This document shows positions 1 through 13,279 of a DNA stretch of 64,000 bases, piece after piece. Origin of the DNA: Streptomyces capillispiralis (lineage in GTDB: Bacteria; Actinomycetota; Actinomycetes; Streptomycetales; Streptomycetaceae); assembly GCF_007829875.1 (NCBI RefSeq), contig NZ_VIWV01000001.1, positions 2,636,501 through 2,700,500 of the forward strand. Reading direction: 5' to 3'. The notes beneath the pieces are model-generated. The model saw nothing but the letters and a program-made list of their open reading frames with translations, did no database searches and had not been told where the DNA came from. A program made the translations under genes and the position numbers. The number at the start of each line of letters is the position of its first letter. The stretch's first letter is position 1.

Positions 1-438
1 GGGGCCGACGACCTGGAGCCCGCCGCGACCCCCACGCTCGACAGCCTGGGCGCCCTGGTCGAGGGCGCCCGCGCCAATGGCCTCGACGTCACCCTCGACG
101 CCGCCTACGACTCCGTCCCCGCGCCGGTCGAACTCGCCGCGTACAGGATGGTGCAGGAGTCGCTGACGAACGCGCTGAAGCACGCCGGGCGGGGGAAGGT
201 CACCGTGTGGCTGCGCCGCCTGGACGACGCCCTCACCCTCCGGGTGAGCAGCCCCTACGACGGCCGGGACGCCCCGCGCGCACCGGGCTCCGGTGCCGGA
301 CTCGTCGGCATGCGGGAGCGTGCCGCGCTGCTGCACGGGACGTTCGAGGCCGGACCGGAGAGCGGCCCGGACGGCAAGCTGTGGGTGGTGCGCGCCCTGC
401 TGCCCGTCACCGACATCACCCTGGGAGACGACGTATGA
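1..438 (+). CDS. chiS: Sensor histidine kinase, C-terminal part (ChiS-like), truncated by window edge
   Basis: The frame is open from base 1 to a TGA at 436-438, so only the last ~145 residues are present. MVQESLTNALKHA is the N-box of the HATPase_c fold in NarL-type kinases, followed by the G-box GSGAGLVGMRER. The dimerization and sensor parts lie outside the window. The stop overlaps the ATG of the next gene (ATGA), so kinase and regulator are translationally coupled. Placement directly before a response regulator and a GH18 chitinase matches the chiS-chiR-chiC order known in S. coelicolor; the ChiS name rests on this context. Confidence 0.85.
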   Translation, partial: GADDLEPAATPTLDSLGALVEGARANGLDVTLDAAYDSVPAPVELAAYRMVQESLTNALKHAGRGKVTVWLRRLDDALTLRVSSPYDGRDAPRAPGSGAGLVGMRERAALLHGTFEAGPESGPDGKLWVVRALLPVTDITLGDDV

Positions 439-1076
439 TCCGCGTCCTGGTCGCCGAGGACCAGTCCGCCGTCCGTGCGGGACTGGTCCTCATCCTGCGC
501 AGCGCCCCCGACATCGAGGTCGTCGGTGAGGCGGCGGACGGCGAACAGGCGGTGGCGCTCGCCCGTGAGCTGCGCCCCGACCTGGTGCTGATGGACGTGC
601 AGATGCCCCGCCTGGACGGGGTGTCGGCGACCCGGCGGGTGGTGGCGGAGGGGCTCGCCGACGTGCTGGTGCTGACCACCTTCGACCTCGACGAGTACGT
701 GTTCGGGGCGCTGCGGGCCGGTGCCGCCGGGTTTCTGCTGAAGAACACGGAGGCGCGGGATCTCGTCACGGCGGTGCGCACGGTGGCGCGCGGGGAGGGC
801 ATCGTCGCCCCGGCCGTCACCCGGCGGCTGATCGCGGAGTTCGCCGCGAAGCCCGCCCGCCGGACGACGGCCGATCCGGCGGTGCTGGACTCCCTCACCC
901 GGCGCGAGCGCGAGGTGCTGTCCTGTCTCGGGGAGGGGCTGTCCAACGCCGACATCGCGGCCCGGCTCGACATGGCCGAGGCCACGGTGAAGACGCACGT
1001 CAGCCGGCTGCTGGGGAAGCTGGAGCTGCGCAGCCGGGTGCAGGCGGCGGTGCTGGCGCAGGAATGGGGGATCTGA
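435..1076 (+). CDS. chiR: NarL/FixJ-family response regulator (ChiR-like)
   Basis: 213 residues. Receiver domain at 1-120 with acidic pocket E8/D9, phosphoacceptor D54 (LVLMDVQMPR) and the conserved Lys in FLLKN near 104. LuxR-type HTH at ~148-210 (LTRREREVLSCLGEGLSN, then the recognition helix in ATVKTHVSRLLGKL). Start is the ATG overlapping the kinase stop by 4 nt. In Streptomyces the homologous pair modulates chitinase expression; here the chitinase gene begins 145 bp downstream with its own promoter. The function is inferred from family and synteny. Confidence 0.88.
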   Translation: MIRVLVAEDQSAVRAGLVLILRSAPDIEVVGEAADGEQAVALARELRPDLVLMDVQMPRLDGVSATRRVVAEGLADVLVLTTFDLDEYVFGALRAGAAGFLLKNTEARDLVTAVRTVARGEGIVAPAVTRRLIAEFAAKPARRTTADPAVLDSLTRREREVLSCLGEGLSNADIAARLDMAEATVKTHVSRLLGKLELRSRVQAAVLAQEWGI

Positions 1077-1092
1077 CAGAAGCACCCCACAG

Positions 1093-1134
1093 TGGTCCAG
1101 ACCTATTGACCTGTGGTCCAGACCTTTCTATCCT
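1093..1134 (+). promoter_or_regulatory. chiC promoter with two 12-bp direct repeats (DasR/dre-type)
   Basis: TGGTCCAGACCT occurs twice, at 1093-1104 and 1114-1125 (period 21 bp, two helical turns). TTGACC at 1106-1111 and TATCCT at 1129-1134 are separated by 17 bp and fit a vegetative -35/-10. The second repeat fills the spacer, so a bound protein would block RNA polymerase. Such direct repeats are documented in Streptomyces chitinase promoters and resemble the dre element of the GlcNAc-responsive repressor DasR. Confidence 0.88.
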
Positions 1135-1220
1135 CGCGGCACTGCGCGTGTGATGGCTCAGTCATGCTCGCAACAACACTCGGGTGCGCCCAGCGGCGCA
1201 ATCACCAGAGGAGGCGCAGC

Positions 1221-3047
<1,827 letters not shown>

Positions 3048-3070
3048 GCACCCGGGACCCACTGCACTCC

Positions 3071-3106
3071 TTCACCCTCCTCCGGATCCGTCCGGGGGAG
3101 GGTGAA
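3071..3106. terminator. Bidirectional terminator between chiC and the convergent DUF2550 gene
   Basis: Arms 3071-3086 and 3091-3106 (outer TTCACCCTCC / GGAGGGTGAA) form a 16-bp stem with one G-U pair and a 4-nt loop. It lies 24 bp after the chiC stop and 5 bp before the end of the minus-strand gene, so it can serve both. Confidence 0.85.
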
Positions 3107-3111
3107 CGCGC

Positions 3112-3558
3112 TCACGCCACGTTGACCCTCTGTCCGGGCGGGGCCGCCTCCAGCCACGCGAGGAAACCGGTCAGCGCGTCCTCGCTCATCGCGAGCTCCA
3201 GACGCGTGCCCCGGTGCAGACAGGCGAGGACCACGTAGTCCGTGAGGAGCGCCAGCTCCTCCTCGCCCTCGGGGACCCGCCGGCCCGCCACCTCGATCGC
3301 GGACCGCTCCAGGACACGGCGCGGGCGGGGGGCGTAGGAGAACACCCGGAACCACTCCACCCGGTCACCGTTGTACCGGGCCACCCCGTACGCCCAGCCC
3401 TTGCCCTGGGAGTCGCCCGACTCGGGCGCGTCCCAGCGCAGGCTGCAGTCGAAGGTCCCGCCGGAACGCTGGATGAGGCGGCGGCGCAGACCGAAGACGA
3501 AAAGCCCCACCAGCACGAGCACCACGACGATTCCGCACACAGTCAGAGCGAGGACCAT
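3112..3558 (-). CDS. DUF2550-like single-pass membrane protein
   Basis: 148 residues. An N-terminal hydrophobic helix (ALTVCGIVVVLVLVGLFVFGL) is followed by RRR and a soluble, probably cytosolic domain containing GTFDCSLRW and GWAYGVARY. ATG 3558 is preferred: GGAGG lies 9 nt upstream, whereas the in-frame GTG at 3564 is only 3 nt from it. Actinobacteria keep a DUF2550 protein just after the atp operon, which this matches (SCO5375-like). Function unknown. It follows the atp terminator by ~60 bp on the same strand. Confidence 0.82.
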   Translation of the reverse strand: MVLALTVCGIVVVLVLVGLFVFGLRRRLIQRSGGTFDCSLRWDAPESGDSQGKGWAYGVARYNGDRVEWFRVFSYAPRPRRVLERSAIEVAGRRVPEGEEELALLTDYVVLACLHRGTRLELAMSEDALTGFLAWLEAAPPGQRVNVA

Positions 3559-3615
3559 CGGCACCGACCTCCTCGTCTCCTAGGTAACGGAACGGAAAAA
3601 TCATCCAGATCTGCC

Positions 3616-3661
3616 TCAGCCGCGGCCGGCTCCGGATCGCTCCGGTGCCGGCCGCGGCTGA
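3616..3661 (-). terminator. Terminator of the atp operon
   Basis: Perfect 15-bp arms at 3616-3630 and 3647-3661. The 16-nt loop holds a further CCGGA/TCCGG pairing. It lies 27 bp beyond the atpC stop. Confidence 0.8.
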
Positions 3662-3687
3662 GTGACGTCATCTCACCCCTGCGGGGC

Positions 3688-4065
3688 TCAGCGTCCCGCG
3701 GACGCCGCCCGCAGACGGACATCCGCACGGCGCTGCGCCTCGGTGTCGTCCTCCGCCTTCGCGCGGGCCAGTTCCTGCTCCGCGCTCTGGACGTCGATCT
3801 CGTCCGACAGCTCGGCGATCTCGGCCAGCAGCGACAGCTTGTTGTCGGCGAACGAGATGAAACCGCCGTGCACCGCGGCGACGACCGTCCCGCCCTCGCG
3901 CGTACGGATGGTCACCGGGCCCGACTCCAGCACACCGAGCAGCGGCTGGTGACCGGGCATGACGCCGATGTCGCCGGACGTGGTGCGCGCGACGACCAGG
4001 GTGGCCTCGCCGGACCAGACCTCTCGGTCGGCCGCGACCAGCGCGACGTGCAGCTCAGCAGCCAA
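3688..4065 (-). CDS. atpC: ATP synthase F1 epsilon subunit
   Basis: 125 residues when started at TTG 4065, which sits 5 nt after GAGGAG; the upstream in-frame GTG (4086) lacks such a site. Beta-sandwich domain at ~1-85 (VALVAADREVWSGEA, GDIGVMPGHQPLLG, GGFISFADNKLSLLAE), then a short helical hairpin. Epsilon is part of the central stalk and can inhibit ATP hydrolysis. Last gene of the operon, separated from atpD by 132 bp containing two hairpins. Confidence 0.93.
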   Translation of the reverse strand: MAAELHVALVAADREVWSGEATLVVARTTSGDIGVMPGHQPLLGVLESGPVTIRTREGGTVVAAVHGGFISFADNKLSLLAEIAELSDEIDVQSAEQELARAKAEDDTEAQRRADVRLRAASAGR

Positions 4066-4132
4066 GGTGGCTCCTCGGGTCACCACCCGGCGGGTCTGCC
4101 GGGTGTTGGTTACAAGTCTAGTGGGCGTGGGA

Positions 4133-4183
4133 GAGGGGGCGGGACGCGCCCGCCCCCTCGGGTGTGAGCCCCGAGGGGCTCAC
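4133..4183 (-). terminator. Two hairpins between atpD and atpC
   Basis: Stem one: GAGGGGGCGGG (4133-4143) with its complement at 4149-4159, loop 5 nt. Stem two: GTGAGCCCC (4164-4172) with 4175-4183. No U-tract. They may be partial terminators or mRNA stability elements that lower epsilon relative to beta; this role is inferred. Confidence 0.5.
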
Positions 4184-4197
4184 GGTGAGCCGGATGC

Positions 4198-6551
<2,354 letters not shown>

Positions 6552-6572
6552 GAGTCAGGTCCCTTCCTTACG

Positions 6573-8162
6573 TCACTTGGCGGCGGACGGGGCGTCCTCG
6601 CCGAGCAGCTTGCCGTCGCTCGTCTCGAACTGCTTCTTGAAGTCCGCGATCGCCTCGGCCACGGCCTGAAGGGTGTCGTCGGACATCTTGCCGCCCTCGC
6701 GGATGGAGGTCATGAGGCCCTGCTCCTTGCGGTGCAGGTACTCCAGCAGCTCCTTCTCGAAGCGGCGGATGTCGGCGACCGGCACCTCGTCCATCTTGCC
6801 GGTGGTGCCGGCCCAGACGGAGACGACCTGGTCCTCGGTGGACATCGGCTGGTACTGGTCCTGCTTCAGCAGCTCGACCATGCGCTGACCGCGCTCCAGC
6901 TGCGCCTTCGACGCGGCGTCCAGGTCGGAACCGAAGGCGGCGAACGCCTCCAGCTCACGGAACTGGGCCAGGTCCACGCGCAGACGGCCGGAGACCTGCT
7001 TCATCGCCTTGTGCTGCGCGGAACCACCGACTCGGGAGACGGAGATACCGACGTTCAGCGCGGGGCGCTGACCGGCGTTGAAGAGGTCCGACTCCAGGAA
7101 GCACTGGCCGTCGGTGATGGAGATGACGTTGGTCGGGATGAACGCCGAGACGTCGTTGGCCTTGGTCTCGACGATCGGCAGACCGGTCATCGAACCGGCG
7201 CCCATGTCGTCGGAGAGCTTGGCGCAGCGCTCCAGCAGACGGGAGTGCAGGTAGAAGACGTCGCCCGGGTAGGCCTCACGGCCCGGCGGGCGGCGCAGCA
7301 GCAGGGACACGGCGCGGTAGGCGTCGGCCTGCTTCGACAGGTCGTCGAAGATGATGAGGACGTGCTTGCCCTCGTACATCCACTGCTGGCCGATGGCCGA
7401 ACCGGTGTACGGCGCCAGGTACTTGAAGCCGGCCGGGTCGGACGCCGGGGCGGCGACGATGGTCGTGTACTCCAGCGCGCCGTTCTCCTCCAGCGCGCGG
7501 CGGACCGACGCGATGGTGGAGCCCTTCTGGCCGATGGCGACGTAGATGCAGCGGACCTGCTTCTTCGGGTCGCCGGTGCGCCAGTTGTCACGCTGGTTGA
7601 TGATCGTGTCGACGGCCAGGGCGGTCTTGCCGGTCTGGCGGTCGCCGATGATCAGCTGGCGCTGACCACGGCCGATCGGGGTCATGGCGTCGACGGCCTT
7701 GTAGCCCGTCTCCATCGGCTCGTGCACCGACTTGCGCTGCATGACCGTGGGGGCCTGCAGTTCGAGGGCGCGGCGGCCCTCGGTCTCGATCTCGCCGAGG
7801 CCGTCGATCGGGTTGCCGAGCGGGTCGACCACGCGGCCGAGGTAGCCCTCGCCGACGGCGACGGACAGCACCTCGCCGGTGCGGGTGACCGGCTGGCCCT
7901 CCTCGATGCCGCTGAACTCACCGAGGACGATGGCACCGATCTCGCGCTCCTCGAGGTTGAGGGCGAGGCCGAGGGTGCCGTCCTCGAACTTCAGCAGCTC
8001 GTTGGCCATGGCCGAGGGCAGGCCCTCGACCTTCGCGATGCCGTCGCCGGCAAGGGTGACCGTACCGACCTCCTCGCGCGAGGCCGCGTCCGGCTTGTAC
8101 GACTGGACAAAGTTCTCCAGCGCGTCCCGGATCTCCTCCGGCCGGATCGTGAGCTCCGCCAT
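6573..8162 (-). CDS. atpA: ATP synthase F1 alpha subunit
   Basis: 529 residues from ATG 8162 ([19 protein letters not shown]). The in-frame upstream extension is a GC-rich leader and is rejected. Walker A is [13 protein letters not shown] near residue 170, and [11 protein letters not shown] carries the arginine-finger region typical of alpha. Non-catalytic nucleotide-binding subunit alternating with beta. The 122-bp gap to atpH is the largest inside the operon's F1 part. Confidence 0.97.
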   Translation of the reverse strand: MAELTIRPEEIRDALENFVQSYKPDAASREEVGTVTLAGDGIAKVEGLPSAMANELLKFEDGTLGLALNLEEREIGAIVLGEFSGIEEGQPVTRTGEVLSVAVGEGYLGRVVDPLGNPIDGLGEIETEGRRALELQAPTVMQRKSVHEPMETGYKAVDAMTPIGRGQRQLIIGDRQTGKTALAVDTIINQRDNWRTGDPKKQVRCIYVAIGQKGSTIASVRRALEENGALEYTTIVAAPASDPAGFKYLAPYTGSAIGQQWMYEGKHVLIIFDDLSKQADAYRAVSLLLRRPPGREAYPGDVFYLHSRLLERCAKLSDDMGAGSMTGLPIVETKANDVSAFIPTNVISITDGQCFLESDLFNAGQRPALNVGISVSRVGGSAQHKAMKQVSGRLRVDLAQFRELEAFAAFGSDLDAASKAQLERGQRMVELLKQDQYQPMSTEDQVVSVWAGTTGKMDEVPVADIRRFEKELLEYLHRKEQGLMTSIREGGKMSDDTLQAVAEAIADFKKQFETSDGKLLGEDAPSAAK

Positions 8163-8284
8163 CTGAGTTCCCTGCTCTCCTTGTTGGGCCCGAAGTTTCA
8201 CTTGGGGGGTCTGGGGGCGACCCCCAGGAATCCTCTGCAACGGCCCAACCAGGGCCGTAACTGCTACTGCCTATGAAATTGCTG

Positions 8285-9100
8285 CTAGCTCGCCAGCCGG
8301 CGGCTCGCGTCTTCCAGACGGTCCGCGATGGAGCCGTTGATGACCTCGTCACCGACCTGCACCCGGATCCCGCCGACGACCGCGGGGTCGACGTCGAGGT
8401 TGAGGTGCATCCGGCGGCCGTAGAGCTTCGCGAGGGCTGCGCCCAGGCGCTGCTTCTGCTGGTCGCTCAGCGGCACCGCGGAGGTGACGACGGCCACCGC
8501 GCGGTCCCGGCGCTCGGCGGCGAGCTTGGACAGGGACTCCAGTCCCGACTCCAGGCTACGTCCCCGCGGCGCGGTCACAAGACGCGTCACCAGACGCTCG
8601 GTGGTCGCGTTCGCCCTGCCGCCGAGCAGGCTGCGCAGCAGCTCGCCCTTGGCGGAGGCGGTGGCGCTCCGGTTGGTCAGCGCGGCACGCAGCTCGGTGT
8701 TCGAGGAGACGATCCGGCCGAACCGGAACAGCTCGTCCTCCACGTCGTCGAGCGCGCCGGCCTTCTGGGCGGCGGTGAGGTCGGCGAGGTTCGCCAGCTC
8801 CTCGAGTGCGTCCACCAGGTCGCGGGACTGCGACCAGCGGGAGCGCACCATGCCGGACACCAGGTCGGCGGCCGGGCCGCTGACCTGCGAGCCGAGCAGG
8901 CGCCCGGCCAGGTCGGCCTTGGCCTCACCGGCCTGCGCCGGGTCGGTGAGGACCCGACGCAGCGACACCTCGCGGTCGAGCAGCGCGGTGACGGCGGCCA
9001 GCTCGTCGGCGAGCGAGCCCGCGTCCACGGACGTGGAGTCCGTCAGCGCGTCGAGACGCTCACGTGCGGCTGCCAGGGCCTCGCGGCTCGCTCCGTTCAT
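8285..9100 (-). CDS. atpH: ATP synthase delta subunit (OSCP-like)
   Basis: 271 residues, longer than the ~180 of E. coli delta, as usual in actinobacteria. The N-terminal ~90 residues are an extra helical region (REALAAARERLDALTDST). The C-terminal half has the OSCP core with SKLAAERRDRAVAVVTSAVPL and the conserved GGIRVQVGDEVINGSIADRL. Delta joins the F1 head to the b-subunit stator. The ATG overlaps the atpF stop (ATGA). Confidence 0.95.
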   Translation of the reverse strand: MNGASREALAAARERLDALTDSTSVDAGSLADELAAVTALLDREVSLRRVLTDPAQAGEAKADLAGRLLGSQVSGPAADLVSGMVRSRWSQSRDLVDALEELANLADLTAAQKAGALDDVEDELFRFGRIVSSNTELRAALTNRSATASAKGELLRSLLGGRANATTERLVTRLVTAPRGRSLESGLESLSKLAAERRDRAVAVVTSAVPLSDQQKQRLGAALAKLYGRRMHLNLDVDPAVVGGIRVQVGDEVINGSIADRLEDASRRLAS

Positions 9101-9648
9101 CGCGCGGCCTCGGCCTTCTGGTCGAGCTCGTCGAGGAAGCGGTCGATCACACGGCTCTGCCGGGCGTGGTCCTCGAGGGACTCGCCGACGAGCTTGCCGG
9201 CCAGGACGGTGGCGATCTGGCCGACGTCCTGGCGCAGCGCGGACGCGGCGGCCTTGCGGTCGGCCTCGATCTGCGCGTGACCGGCGGCGATGATCTCCTC
9301 GCGCTGACGCTGGCCCTCGGCCCGCATCTCGGCGATGAGCGTCGCGCCCTGCTCCTGCGCCTCCTGGCGCAGACGCGCGGCCTCGTGCCGGGCTTCGGCG
9401 AGCTGAGCCTTGTACTGCTCAAGGACGCTCTGGGCCTCGGTCTGAGCGGCCTCGGCCTTCTCGATACCGCCCTCGATGGCCTCGCGACGCTCTTCCAGGA
9501 CCTTGTTGATGGTCGGGAGGAGCTTCTTGGCGAGGAAACCGAAGACGATGACGAAAGCGATGAGGCCGATGACAACTTCCGGCCACGGCGGAATGAGGGG
9601 ATTCTCCTTCTCACCCTCAGCCGCCAGGAAAACCAGGGCGGAGTTCAC
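9097..9648 (-). CDS. atpF: ATP synthase F0 b subunit
   Basis: 183 residues, GTG start. One transmembrane helix near residues 20-42 (PEVVIGLIAFVIVFGFLA), then a long charged Ala/Glu/Gln-rich coiled coil (VLEERREAIEGGIEKAEAAQTEA) that forms the peripheral stalk. It overlaps atpH by 4 nt, consistent with b-delta assembly as a stator unit. Confidence 0.95.
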   Translation of the reverse strand: MNSALVFLAAEGEKENPLIPPWPEVVIGLIAFVIVFGFLAKKLLPTINKVLEERREAIEGGIEKAEAAQTEAQSVLEQYKAQLAEARHEAARLRQEAQEQGATLIAEMRAEGQRQREEIIAAGHAQIEADRKAAASALRQDVGQIATVLAGKLVGESLEDHARQSRVIDRFLDELDQKAEAAR

Positions 9649-9690
9649 ATCAGTGCCTTTCGTCGAAAGGGTCGGTCGTCAGTGCTCGTC

Positions 9691-9930
<240 letters not shown>

Positions 9931-9984
9931 TTACGGACCGGTGGGGGTTGGCCACCGGACGACTGGGGGTGAAACCGGGGGCGC

Positions 9985-10809
9985 TCAGTGGTGCTCGGCG
10001 AGCGCGCCCTGGATGTACGTGCAGGTCAGCAGGACGAAGACGTATGCCTGCACGGCCTGGATGAAGAGCTCGAAGAGCGTCATGACGACGACCATGGCGA
10101 ACGACACGGCGGAGTAGGCGATGCCGATGCCGTTGAGCATGTACCAGCTGGCGATCGTGAAGAGCAGCAGCAGGGTGTGGCCGGCGAACATGTTCGCGAA
10201 GAGCCGCACGGCGTGCGTGAAGGGGCGGACCAGCAGGTTCGAGAAGAACTCGATGGTCATCGACAGCGGCAGCACCGCACCGAGCGACTTGTCGTAGCCG
10301 GTGACGTTCTTGAAGAAGCCGACGAAGCCCTGACGCTTGAACGTGAGGGTGACCCAGGTGACGTAGACGATCAGGGCCAGCACCATCGGGTAGGCGATGA
10401 TCGACGTCACCGGGAAGGCGGCGACGGGGATGATCGACCAGAGGTTCATCATCCAGACGAAGAAGAACAGGGAGACGGCGAGCGGGACGTACTTCTCGCC
10501 CTCGCGCTTGCCGAGCGTCTGGTACACGATGCCGGTGCGCACGAAGTCGTAGCCGGCCTCGGCGACCATCTGGAGCTTGCCGGGGACGAGCTTGGGCTTG
10601 GCGAACGCGGCCCAGAAGAAGCCCACGACGATGATGGAACCGAGCAGCGCGAGCAGCATCGGCTTGTTGAAGTACAGGCCGTTGCCGTCTGCGTTGCCCC
10701 AGAGCGGCTCGAAGAGGAACGAGTGCAGGCCCGGAGCCGGGAAGCCACAACCGTCGAAGAGGTGGCAGTCGGTCTCGAAGGCGAGCACCTGCGTCGGGTC
10801 AGCACTCAC
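9985..10809 (-). CDS. atpB: ATP synthase F0 a subunit
   Basis: 274 residues from GTG 10809, chosen because AAGGAG lies 6 nt upstream; an in-frame ATG at 10824 has no such site. Multi-pass membrane protein. The conserved Arg facing the c-ring lies in LLVRPFTHAVRLFANMFAGH, and the last helix region is FVLLTCTYIQGALAEHH. Forms the proton half-channels. Precedes atpE by 72 bp. Confidence 0.95.
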   Translation of the reverse strand: MSADPTQVLAFETDCHLFDGCGFPAPGLHSFLFEPLWGNADGNGLYFNKPMLLALLGSIIVVGFFWAAFAKPKLVPGKLQMVAEAGYDFVRTGIVYQTLGKREGEKYVPLAVSLFFFVWMMNLWSIIPVAAFPVTSIIAYPMVLALIVYVTWVTLTFKRQGFVGFFKNVTGYDKSLGAVLPLSMTIEFFSNLLVRPFTHAVRLFANMFAGHTLLLLFTIASWYMLNGIGIAYSAVSFAMVVVMTLFELFIQAVQAYVFVLLTCTYIQGALAEHH

Positions 10810-11034
10810 CGCGGGCTCCTTCATCGTGGCGCATAGGTACGGCAACCTCGTTGTGTCGGCGCGGCGCACGGCCGCGGTTCGGCACGGGACTGGTGTTACG
10901 GATGTGGGGGCGGCTGGGGGGCATCTCGCCTCGCGATTGAGCAGGCGTCAGCTCGAGTGCCCGCGCCCGCGATGCCGCAGTTGGCACCGGACGATAGCAG
11001 GAGTTCCCCAGCCTCTTTATCCCGGGCCTACCCT

Positions 11035-11472
11035 TCACGACGGGCGCCCCGAGTTTCCGGACTTGCCGCCCGTCGTCGACTCGGGTTCGACGTAGAGGAT
11101 CTTGGACTTCATGTGGGCGCGCGTCTGTGCGGCGATCCACACGAGCGTGGTGCCGACGAGCGTGAGGGCGAAGGCCTTGGGATGGAACAACGTCGTGTCC
11201 CGGAACACGGCGACGAAGATGAACAGCAGCAGGATCTGTGCCGCGTACAGCATCAGACCCATGGCCTGGAACAGGTGCGGAAGCGATTTGGCAGTGCGCT
11301 GCAGTACGTAGAGGCCGATCCCCATGAAGAGGATCACCACCACGGTCGCGACGAGCGCCCCGATCGCACCCTTGCCACCGGCGACCAGCGCGCTGACGAC
11401 GGCGGCAACAGCGCCGGCGGCAGCCGTGGGCACGGCGGCCTGGGCCAGGATCCGGACGTCATGGGACGGCAT
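11035..11472 (-). CDS. atpI: AtpI-like membrane protein, first gene of the atp operon
   Basis: 145 residues with four predicted membrane helices (AAAGAVAAVVSALVAG, GALVATVVVILFMGIGLYVL, AAQILLLFIFVAVF, AFALTLVGTTLVWIAA) and a hydrophilic tail. AtpI proteins are poorly conserved helpers proposed to act in c-ring assembly or cation uptake. The assignment rests on size, topology and its place 225 bp before atpB. Confidence 0.85.
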   Translation of the reverse strand: MPSHDVRILAQAAVPTAAAGAVAAVVSALVAGGKGAIGALVATVVVILFMGIGLYVLQRTAKSLPHLFQAMGLMLYAAQILLLFIFVAVFRDTTLFHPKAFALTLVGTTLVWIAAQTRAHMKSKILYVEPESTTGGKSGNSGRPS

Positions 11473-11782
11473 GGCGGCAACTCCGCTTTCACAGGGGGCA
11501 GGGTGTCGTCATGGACGAGCGTAGACCCCCGGGCCGAGTGTGAATTCCTCGCGCCAATGGACCGTCGCACTGCGGTCCGTCGGCTCTATCCGGGGTTCTC
11601 GTGAACGGTATCACAAACTATTTGATGCAGTCTTTACCTGCCAGGTGTGCTGGCCGTCACACATGAGAGTGATTCTGCGCGTCTGAGCGAGAACCCGGCC
11701 CAAATGTCTGGTATAGGGCGCTTCGCACCCCCAACACCGACCCATCGTCGCCCCACGACTTGGCAATGCTCTAGTCGGATTC
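11473..11782 (-). promoter_or_regulatory. 310-bp gap: probable atp operon promoter region
   Basis: No gene is seen. The stretch around 11608-11640 is clearly AT-richer than its surroundings and faces atpI, so the operon promoter probably lies here. I cannot fix a -35/-10 pair. An imperfect small hairpin (GGGCGC TTC GCACCC) near 11717-11731 could end the wecA transcript. Confidence 0.4.
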
Positions 11783-13141
11783 TTACCTTGACCGTGACCG
11801 GTCGGCCAGACGTGCGCGGGAGCCGACGGCGGTCGCGCCGTTGACACCGGAGACCCCGGCGGCGACCGGGGTGCGGTGACCGCCGGCGTCCTCCTGGCCG
11901 TCGGCGGGCCCCTCGTCGTCGGCGGACCCGGGAGCGGCGGGGGTGGAGGCGTCCGGGGCGGTCGCGGAGGGGCGCCGGCGGCGGTAGCGCGGCGGGACGA
12001 AGGCCTCCGCCCAGCGCGGGGCGCGCGGGGTGAAGCGCGGCAGCAGGAGCAGCACCAGCCCGATCGTGGAGAGGATGACCACGCTCAGCACGATCCACAT
12101 CGACGCCGAGTTCACCGAGTACGTCAGGGCGCCGAAGGCGATCAGGGCCGACCAGAAGTACATGATCAGCACGGCCCGGCTGTGCGAGTGGCCGATCTCC
12201 AGCAGCCGGTGGTGCAGGTGCCCGCGGTCCGCCGCGAACGGCGACTGGCCGCGCCAGGTGCGCCGCACGATCGCCAGGATCAGGTCGGCGGCCGGCACCG
12301 CGATGATGGTCAGCGGCAGCAGCAGCGGGATGTAGACCGGCACCGTCTGGTGCACGGCCTCCTTCTCCGAACCGGCGAACAGCTTCAGCGCGTCCGGGTC
12401 GACCTGCCCGGTGACGGAGATGGCGCCGGCCGCGAGCACCAGGCCGATGAGCATCGAGCCGGAGTCGCCCATGAAGATCCGCGCCGGGTGCATGTTGTGC
12501 GGCAGGAAGCCCAGGCACATGCCCATCAGGATCACCGCGAACAGCGTCGCCGGGGCGGCCGCCTCGATGCCGTACGAGTACCAGATGCGGTAGGCGTACA
12601 GGAAGAACGCCGTCGCCGCGATGCACACCATGCCGGCCGCGAGTCCGTCCAGGCCGTCCACGAAGTTGACCGCGTTGATGGTGATGACGACCAGCGCCAC
12701 CGTGAGCAGTGTGCCCTGCCACTGGGTGAGCGCGACCGAGCCGACGCCGGGGATGGGCAGCCACAGGATCGTCAGACCCTGCATGACCATCACGCCGGCC
12801 GCGATCATCTGGCCGCCCAGCTTGATCAGCGCGTCGATCTCGAACTTGTCGTCCAGCACACCGATCAGCCAGATCAGCGCCGCCCCGGAGAGCAGCGCCC
12901 TGGGCTCGTTGGACTTCTCGAAGAGCTGGCTGAGGTTGGTGAGGTGGTCGGCGACGAGCAGGCCCGCGCACAGGCCGAAGAACATCGCGATACCGCCGAG
13001 CCGCGGAGTGGGTTCCCGGTGCACGTCACGTGCCCGGATCTCCGGCATCGCCCCGGCCACGATCGCGAACTTCCGCACCGGCCCTGTCAGCAGGTACGTC
13101 ACCGCGGCCGTGATGCAGAGCGTCAGGAGGTATTCACGCAC
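11783..13141 (-). CDS. MraY/WecA-family prenyl-phosphate sugar-1-phosphate transferase
   Basis: About 452 residues, ~11 membrane helices. Family motifs: REPTPRLGGIAMF near 45, LDDKFEID (Asp pair that binds Mg), NAVNFVDGLDGLAAG and the HHRLLEIGHSH cytosolic loop. It transfers HexNAc-1-phosphate from UDP-sugar to polyprenyl phosphate at the inner face of the membrane, starting a wall glycopolymer. The Pro/Ala-rich tail of ~60 residues is an actinobacterial extension. Start GTG 13141 (GGGGAAG upstream) is preferred over in-frame GTG 13153; both are weak. The location before atpI is the usual actinobacterial order. Confidence 0.88.
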   Translation of the reverse strand: MREYLLTLCITAAVTYLLTGPVRKFAIVAGAMPEIRARDVHREPTPRLGGIAMFFGLCAGLLVADHLTNLSQLFEKSNEPRALLSGAALIWLIGVLDDKFEIDALIKLGGQMIAAGVMVMQGLTILWLPIPGVGSVALTQWQGTLLTVALVVITINAVNFVDGLDGLAAGMVCIAATAFFLYAYRIWYSYGIEAAAPATLFAVILMGMCLGFLPHNMHPARIFMGDSGSMLIGLVLAAGAISVTGQVDPDALKLFAGSEKEAVHQTVPVYIPLLLPLTIIAVPAADLILAIVRRTWRGQSPFAADRGHLHHRLLEIGHSHSRAVLIMYFWSALIAFGALTYSVNSASMWIVLSVVILSTIGLVLLLLPRFTPRAPRWAEAFVPPRYRRRRPSATAPDASTPAAPGSADDEGPADGQEDAGGHRTPVAAGVSGVNGATAVGSRARLADRSRSR

Positions 13142-13279
13142 GGGCTTCCCCACAGGTCTCGCTGGCCATCACAGCCCCACACCCTAGCGAGGGGCGCATA
13201 CGAGTGGGGACTTCCGGGTAGCGACGATGGTTGCACGTGCGGCTGTGCATCCGGTGCGCCTACCCCCGTCCGGCCGCCT

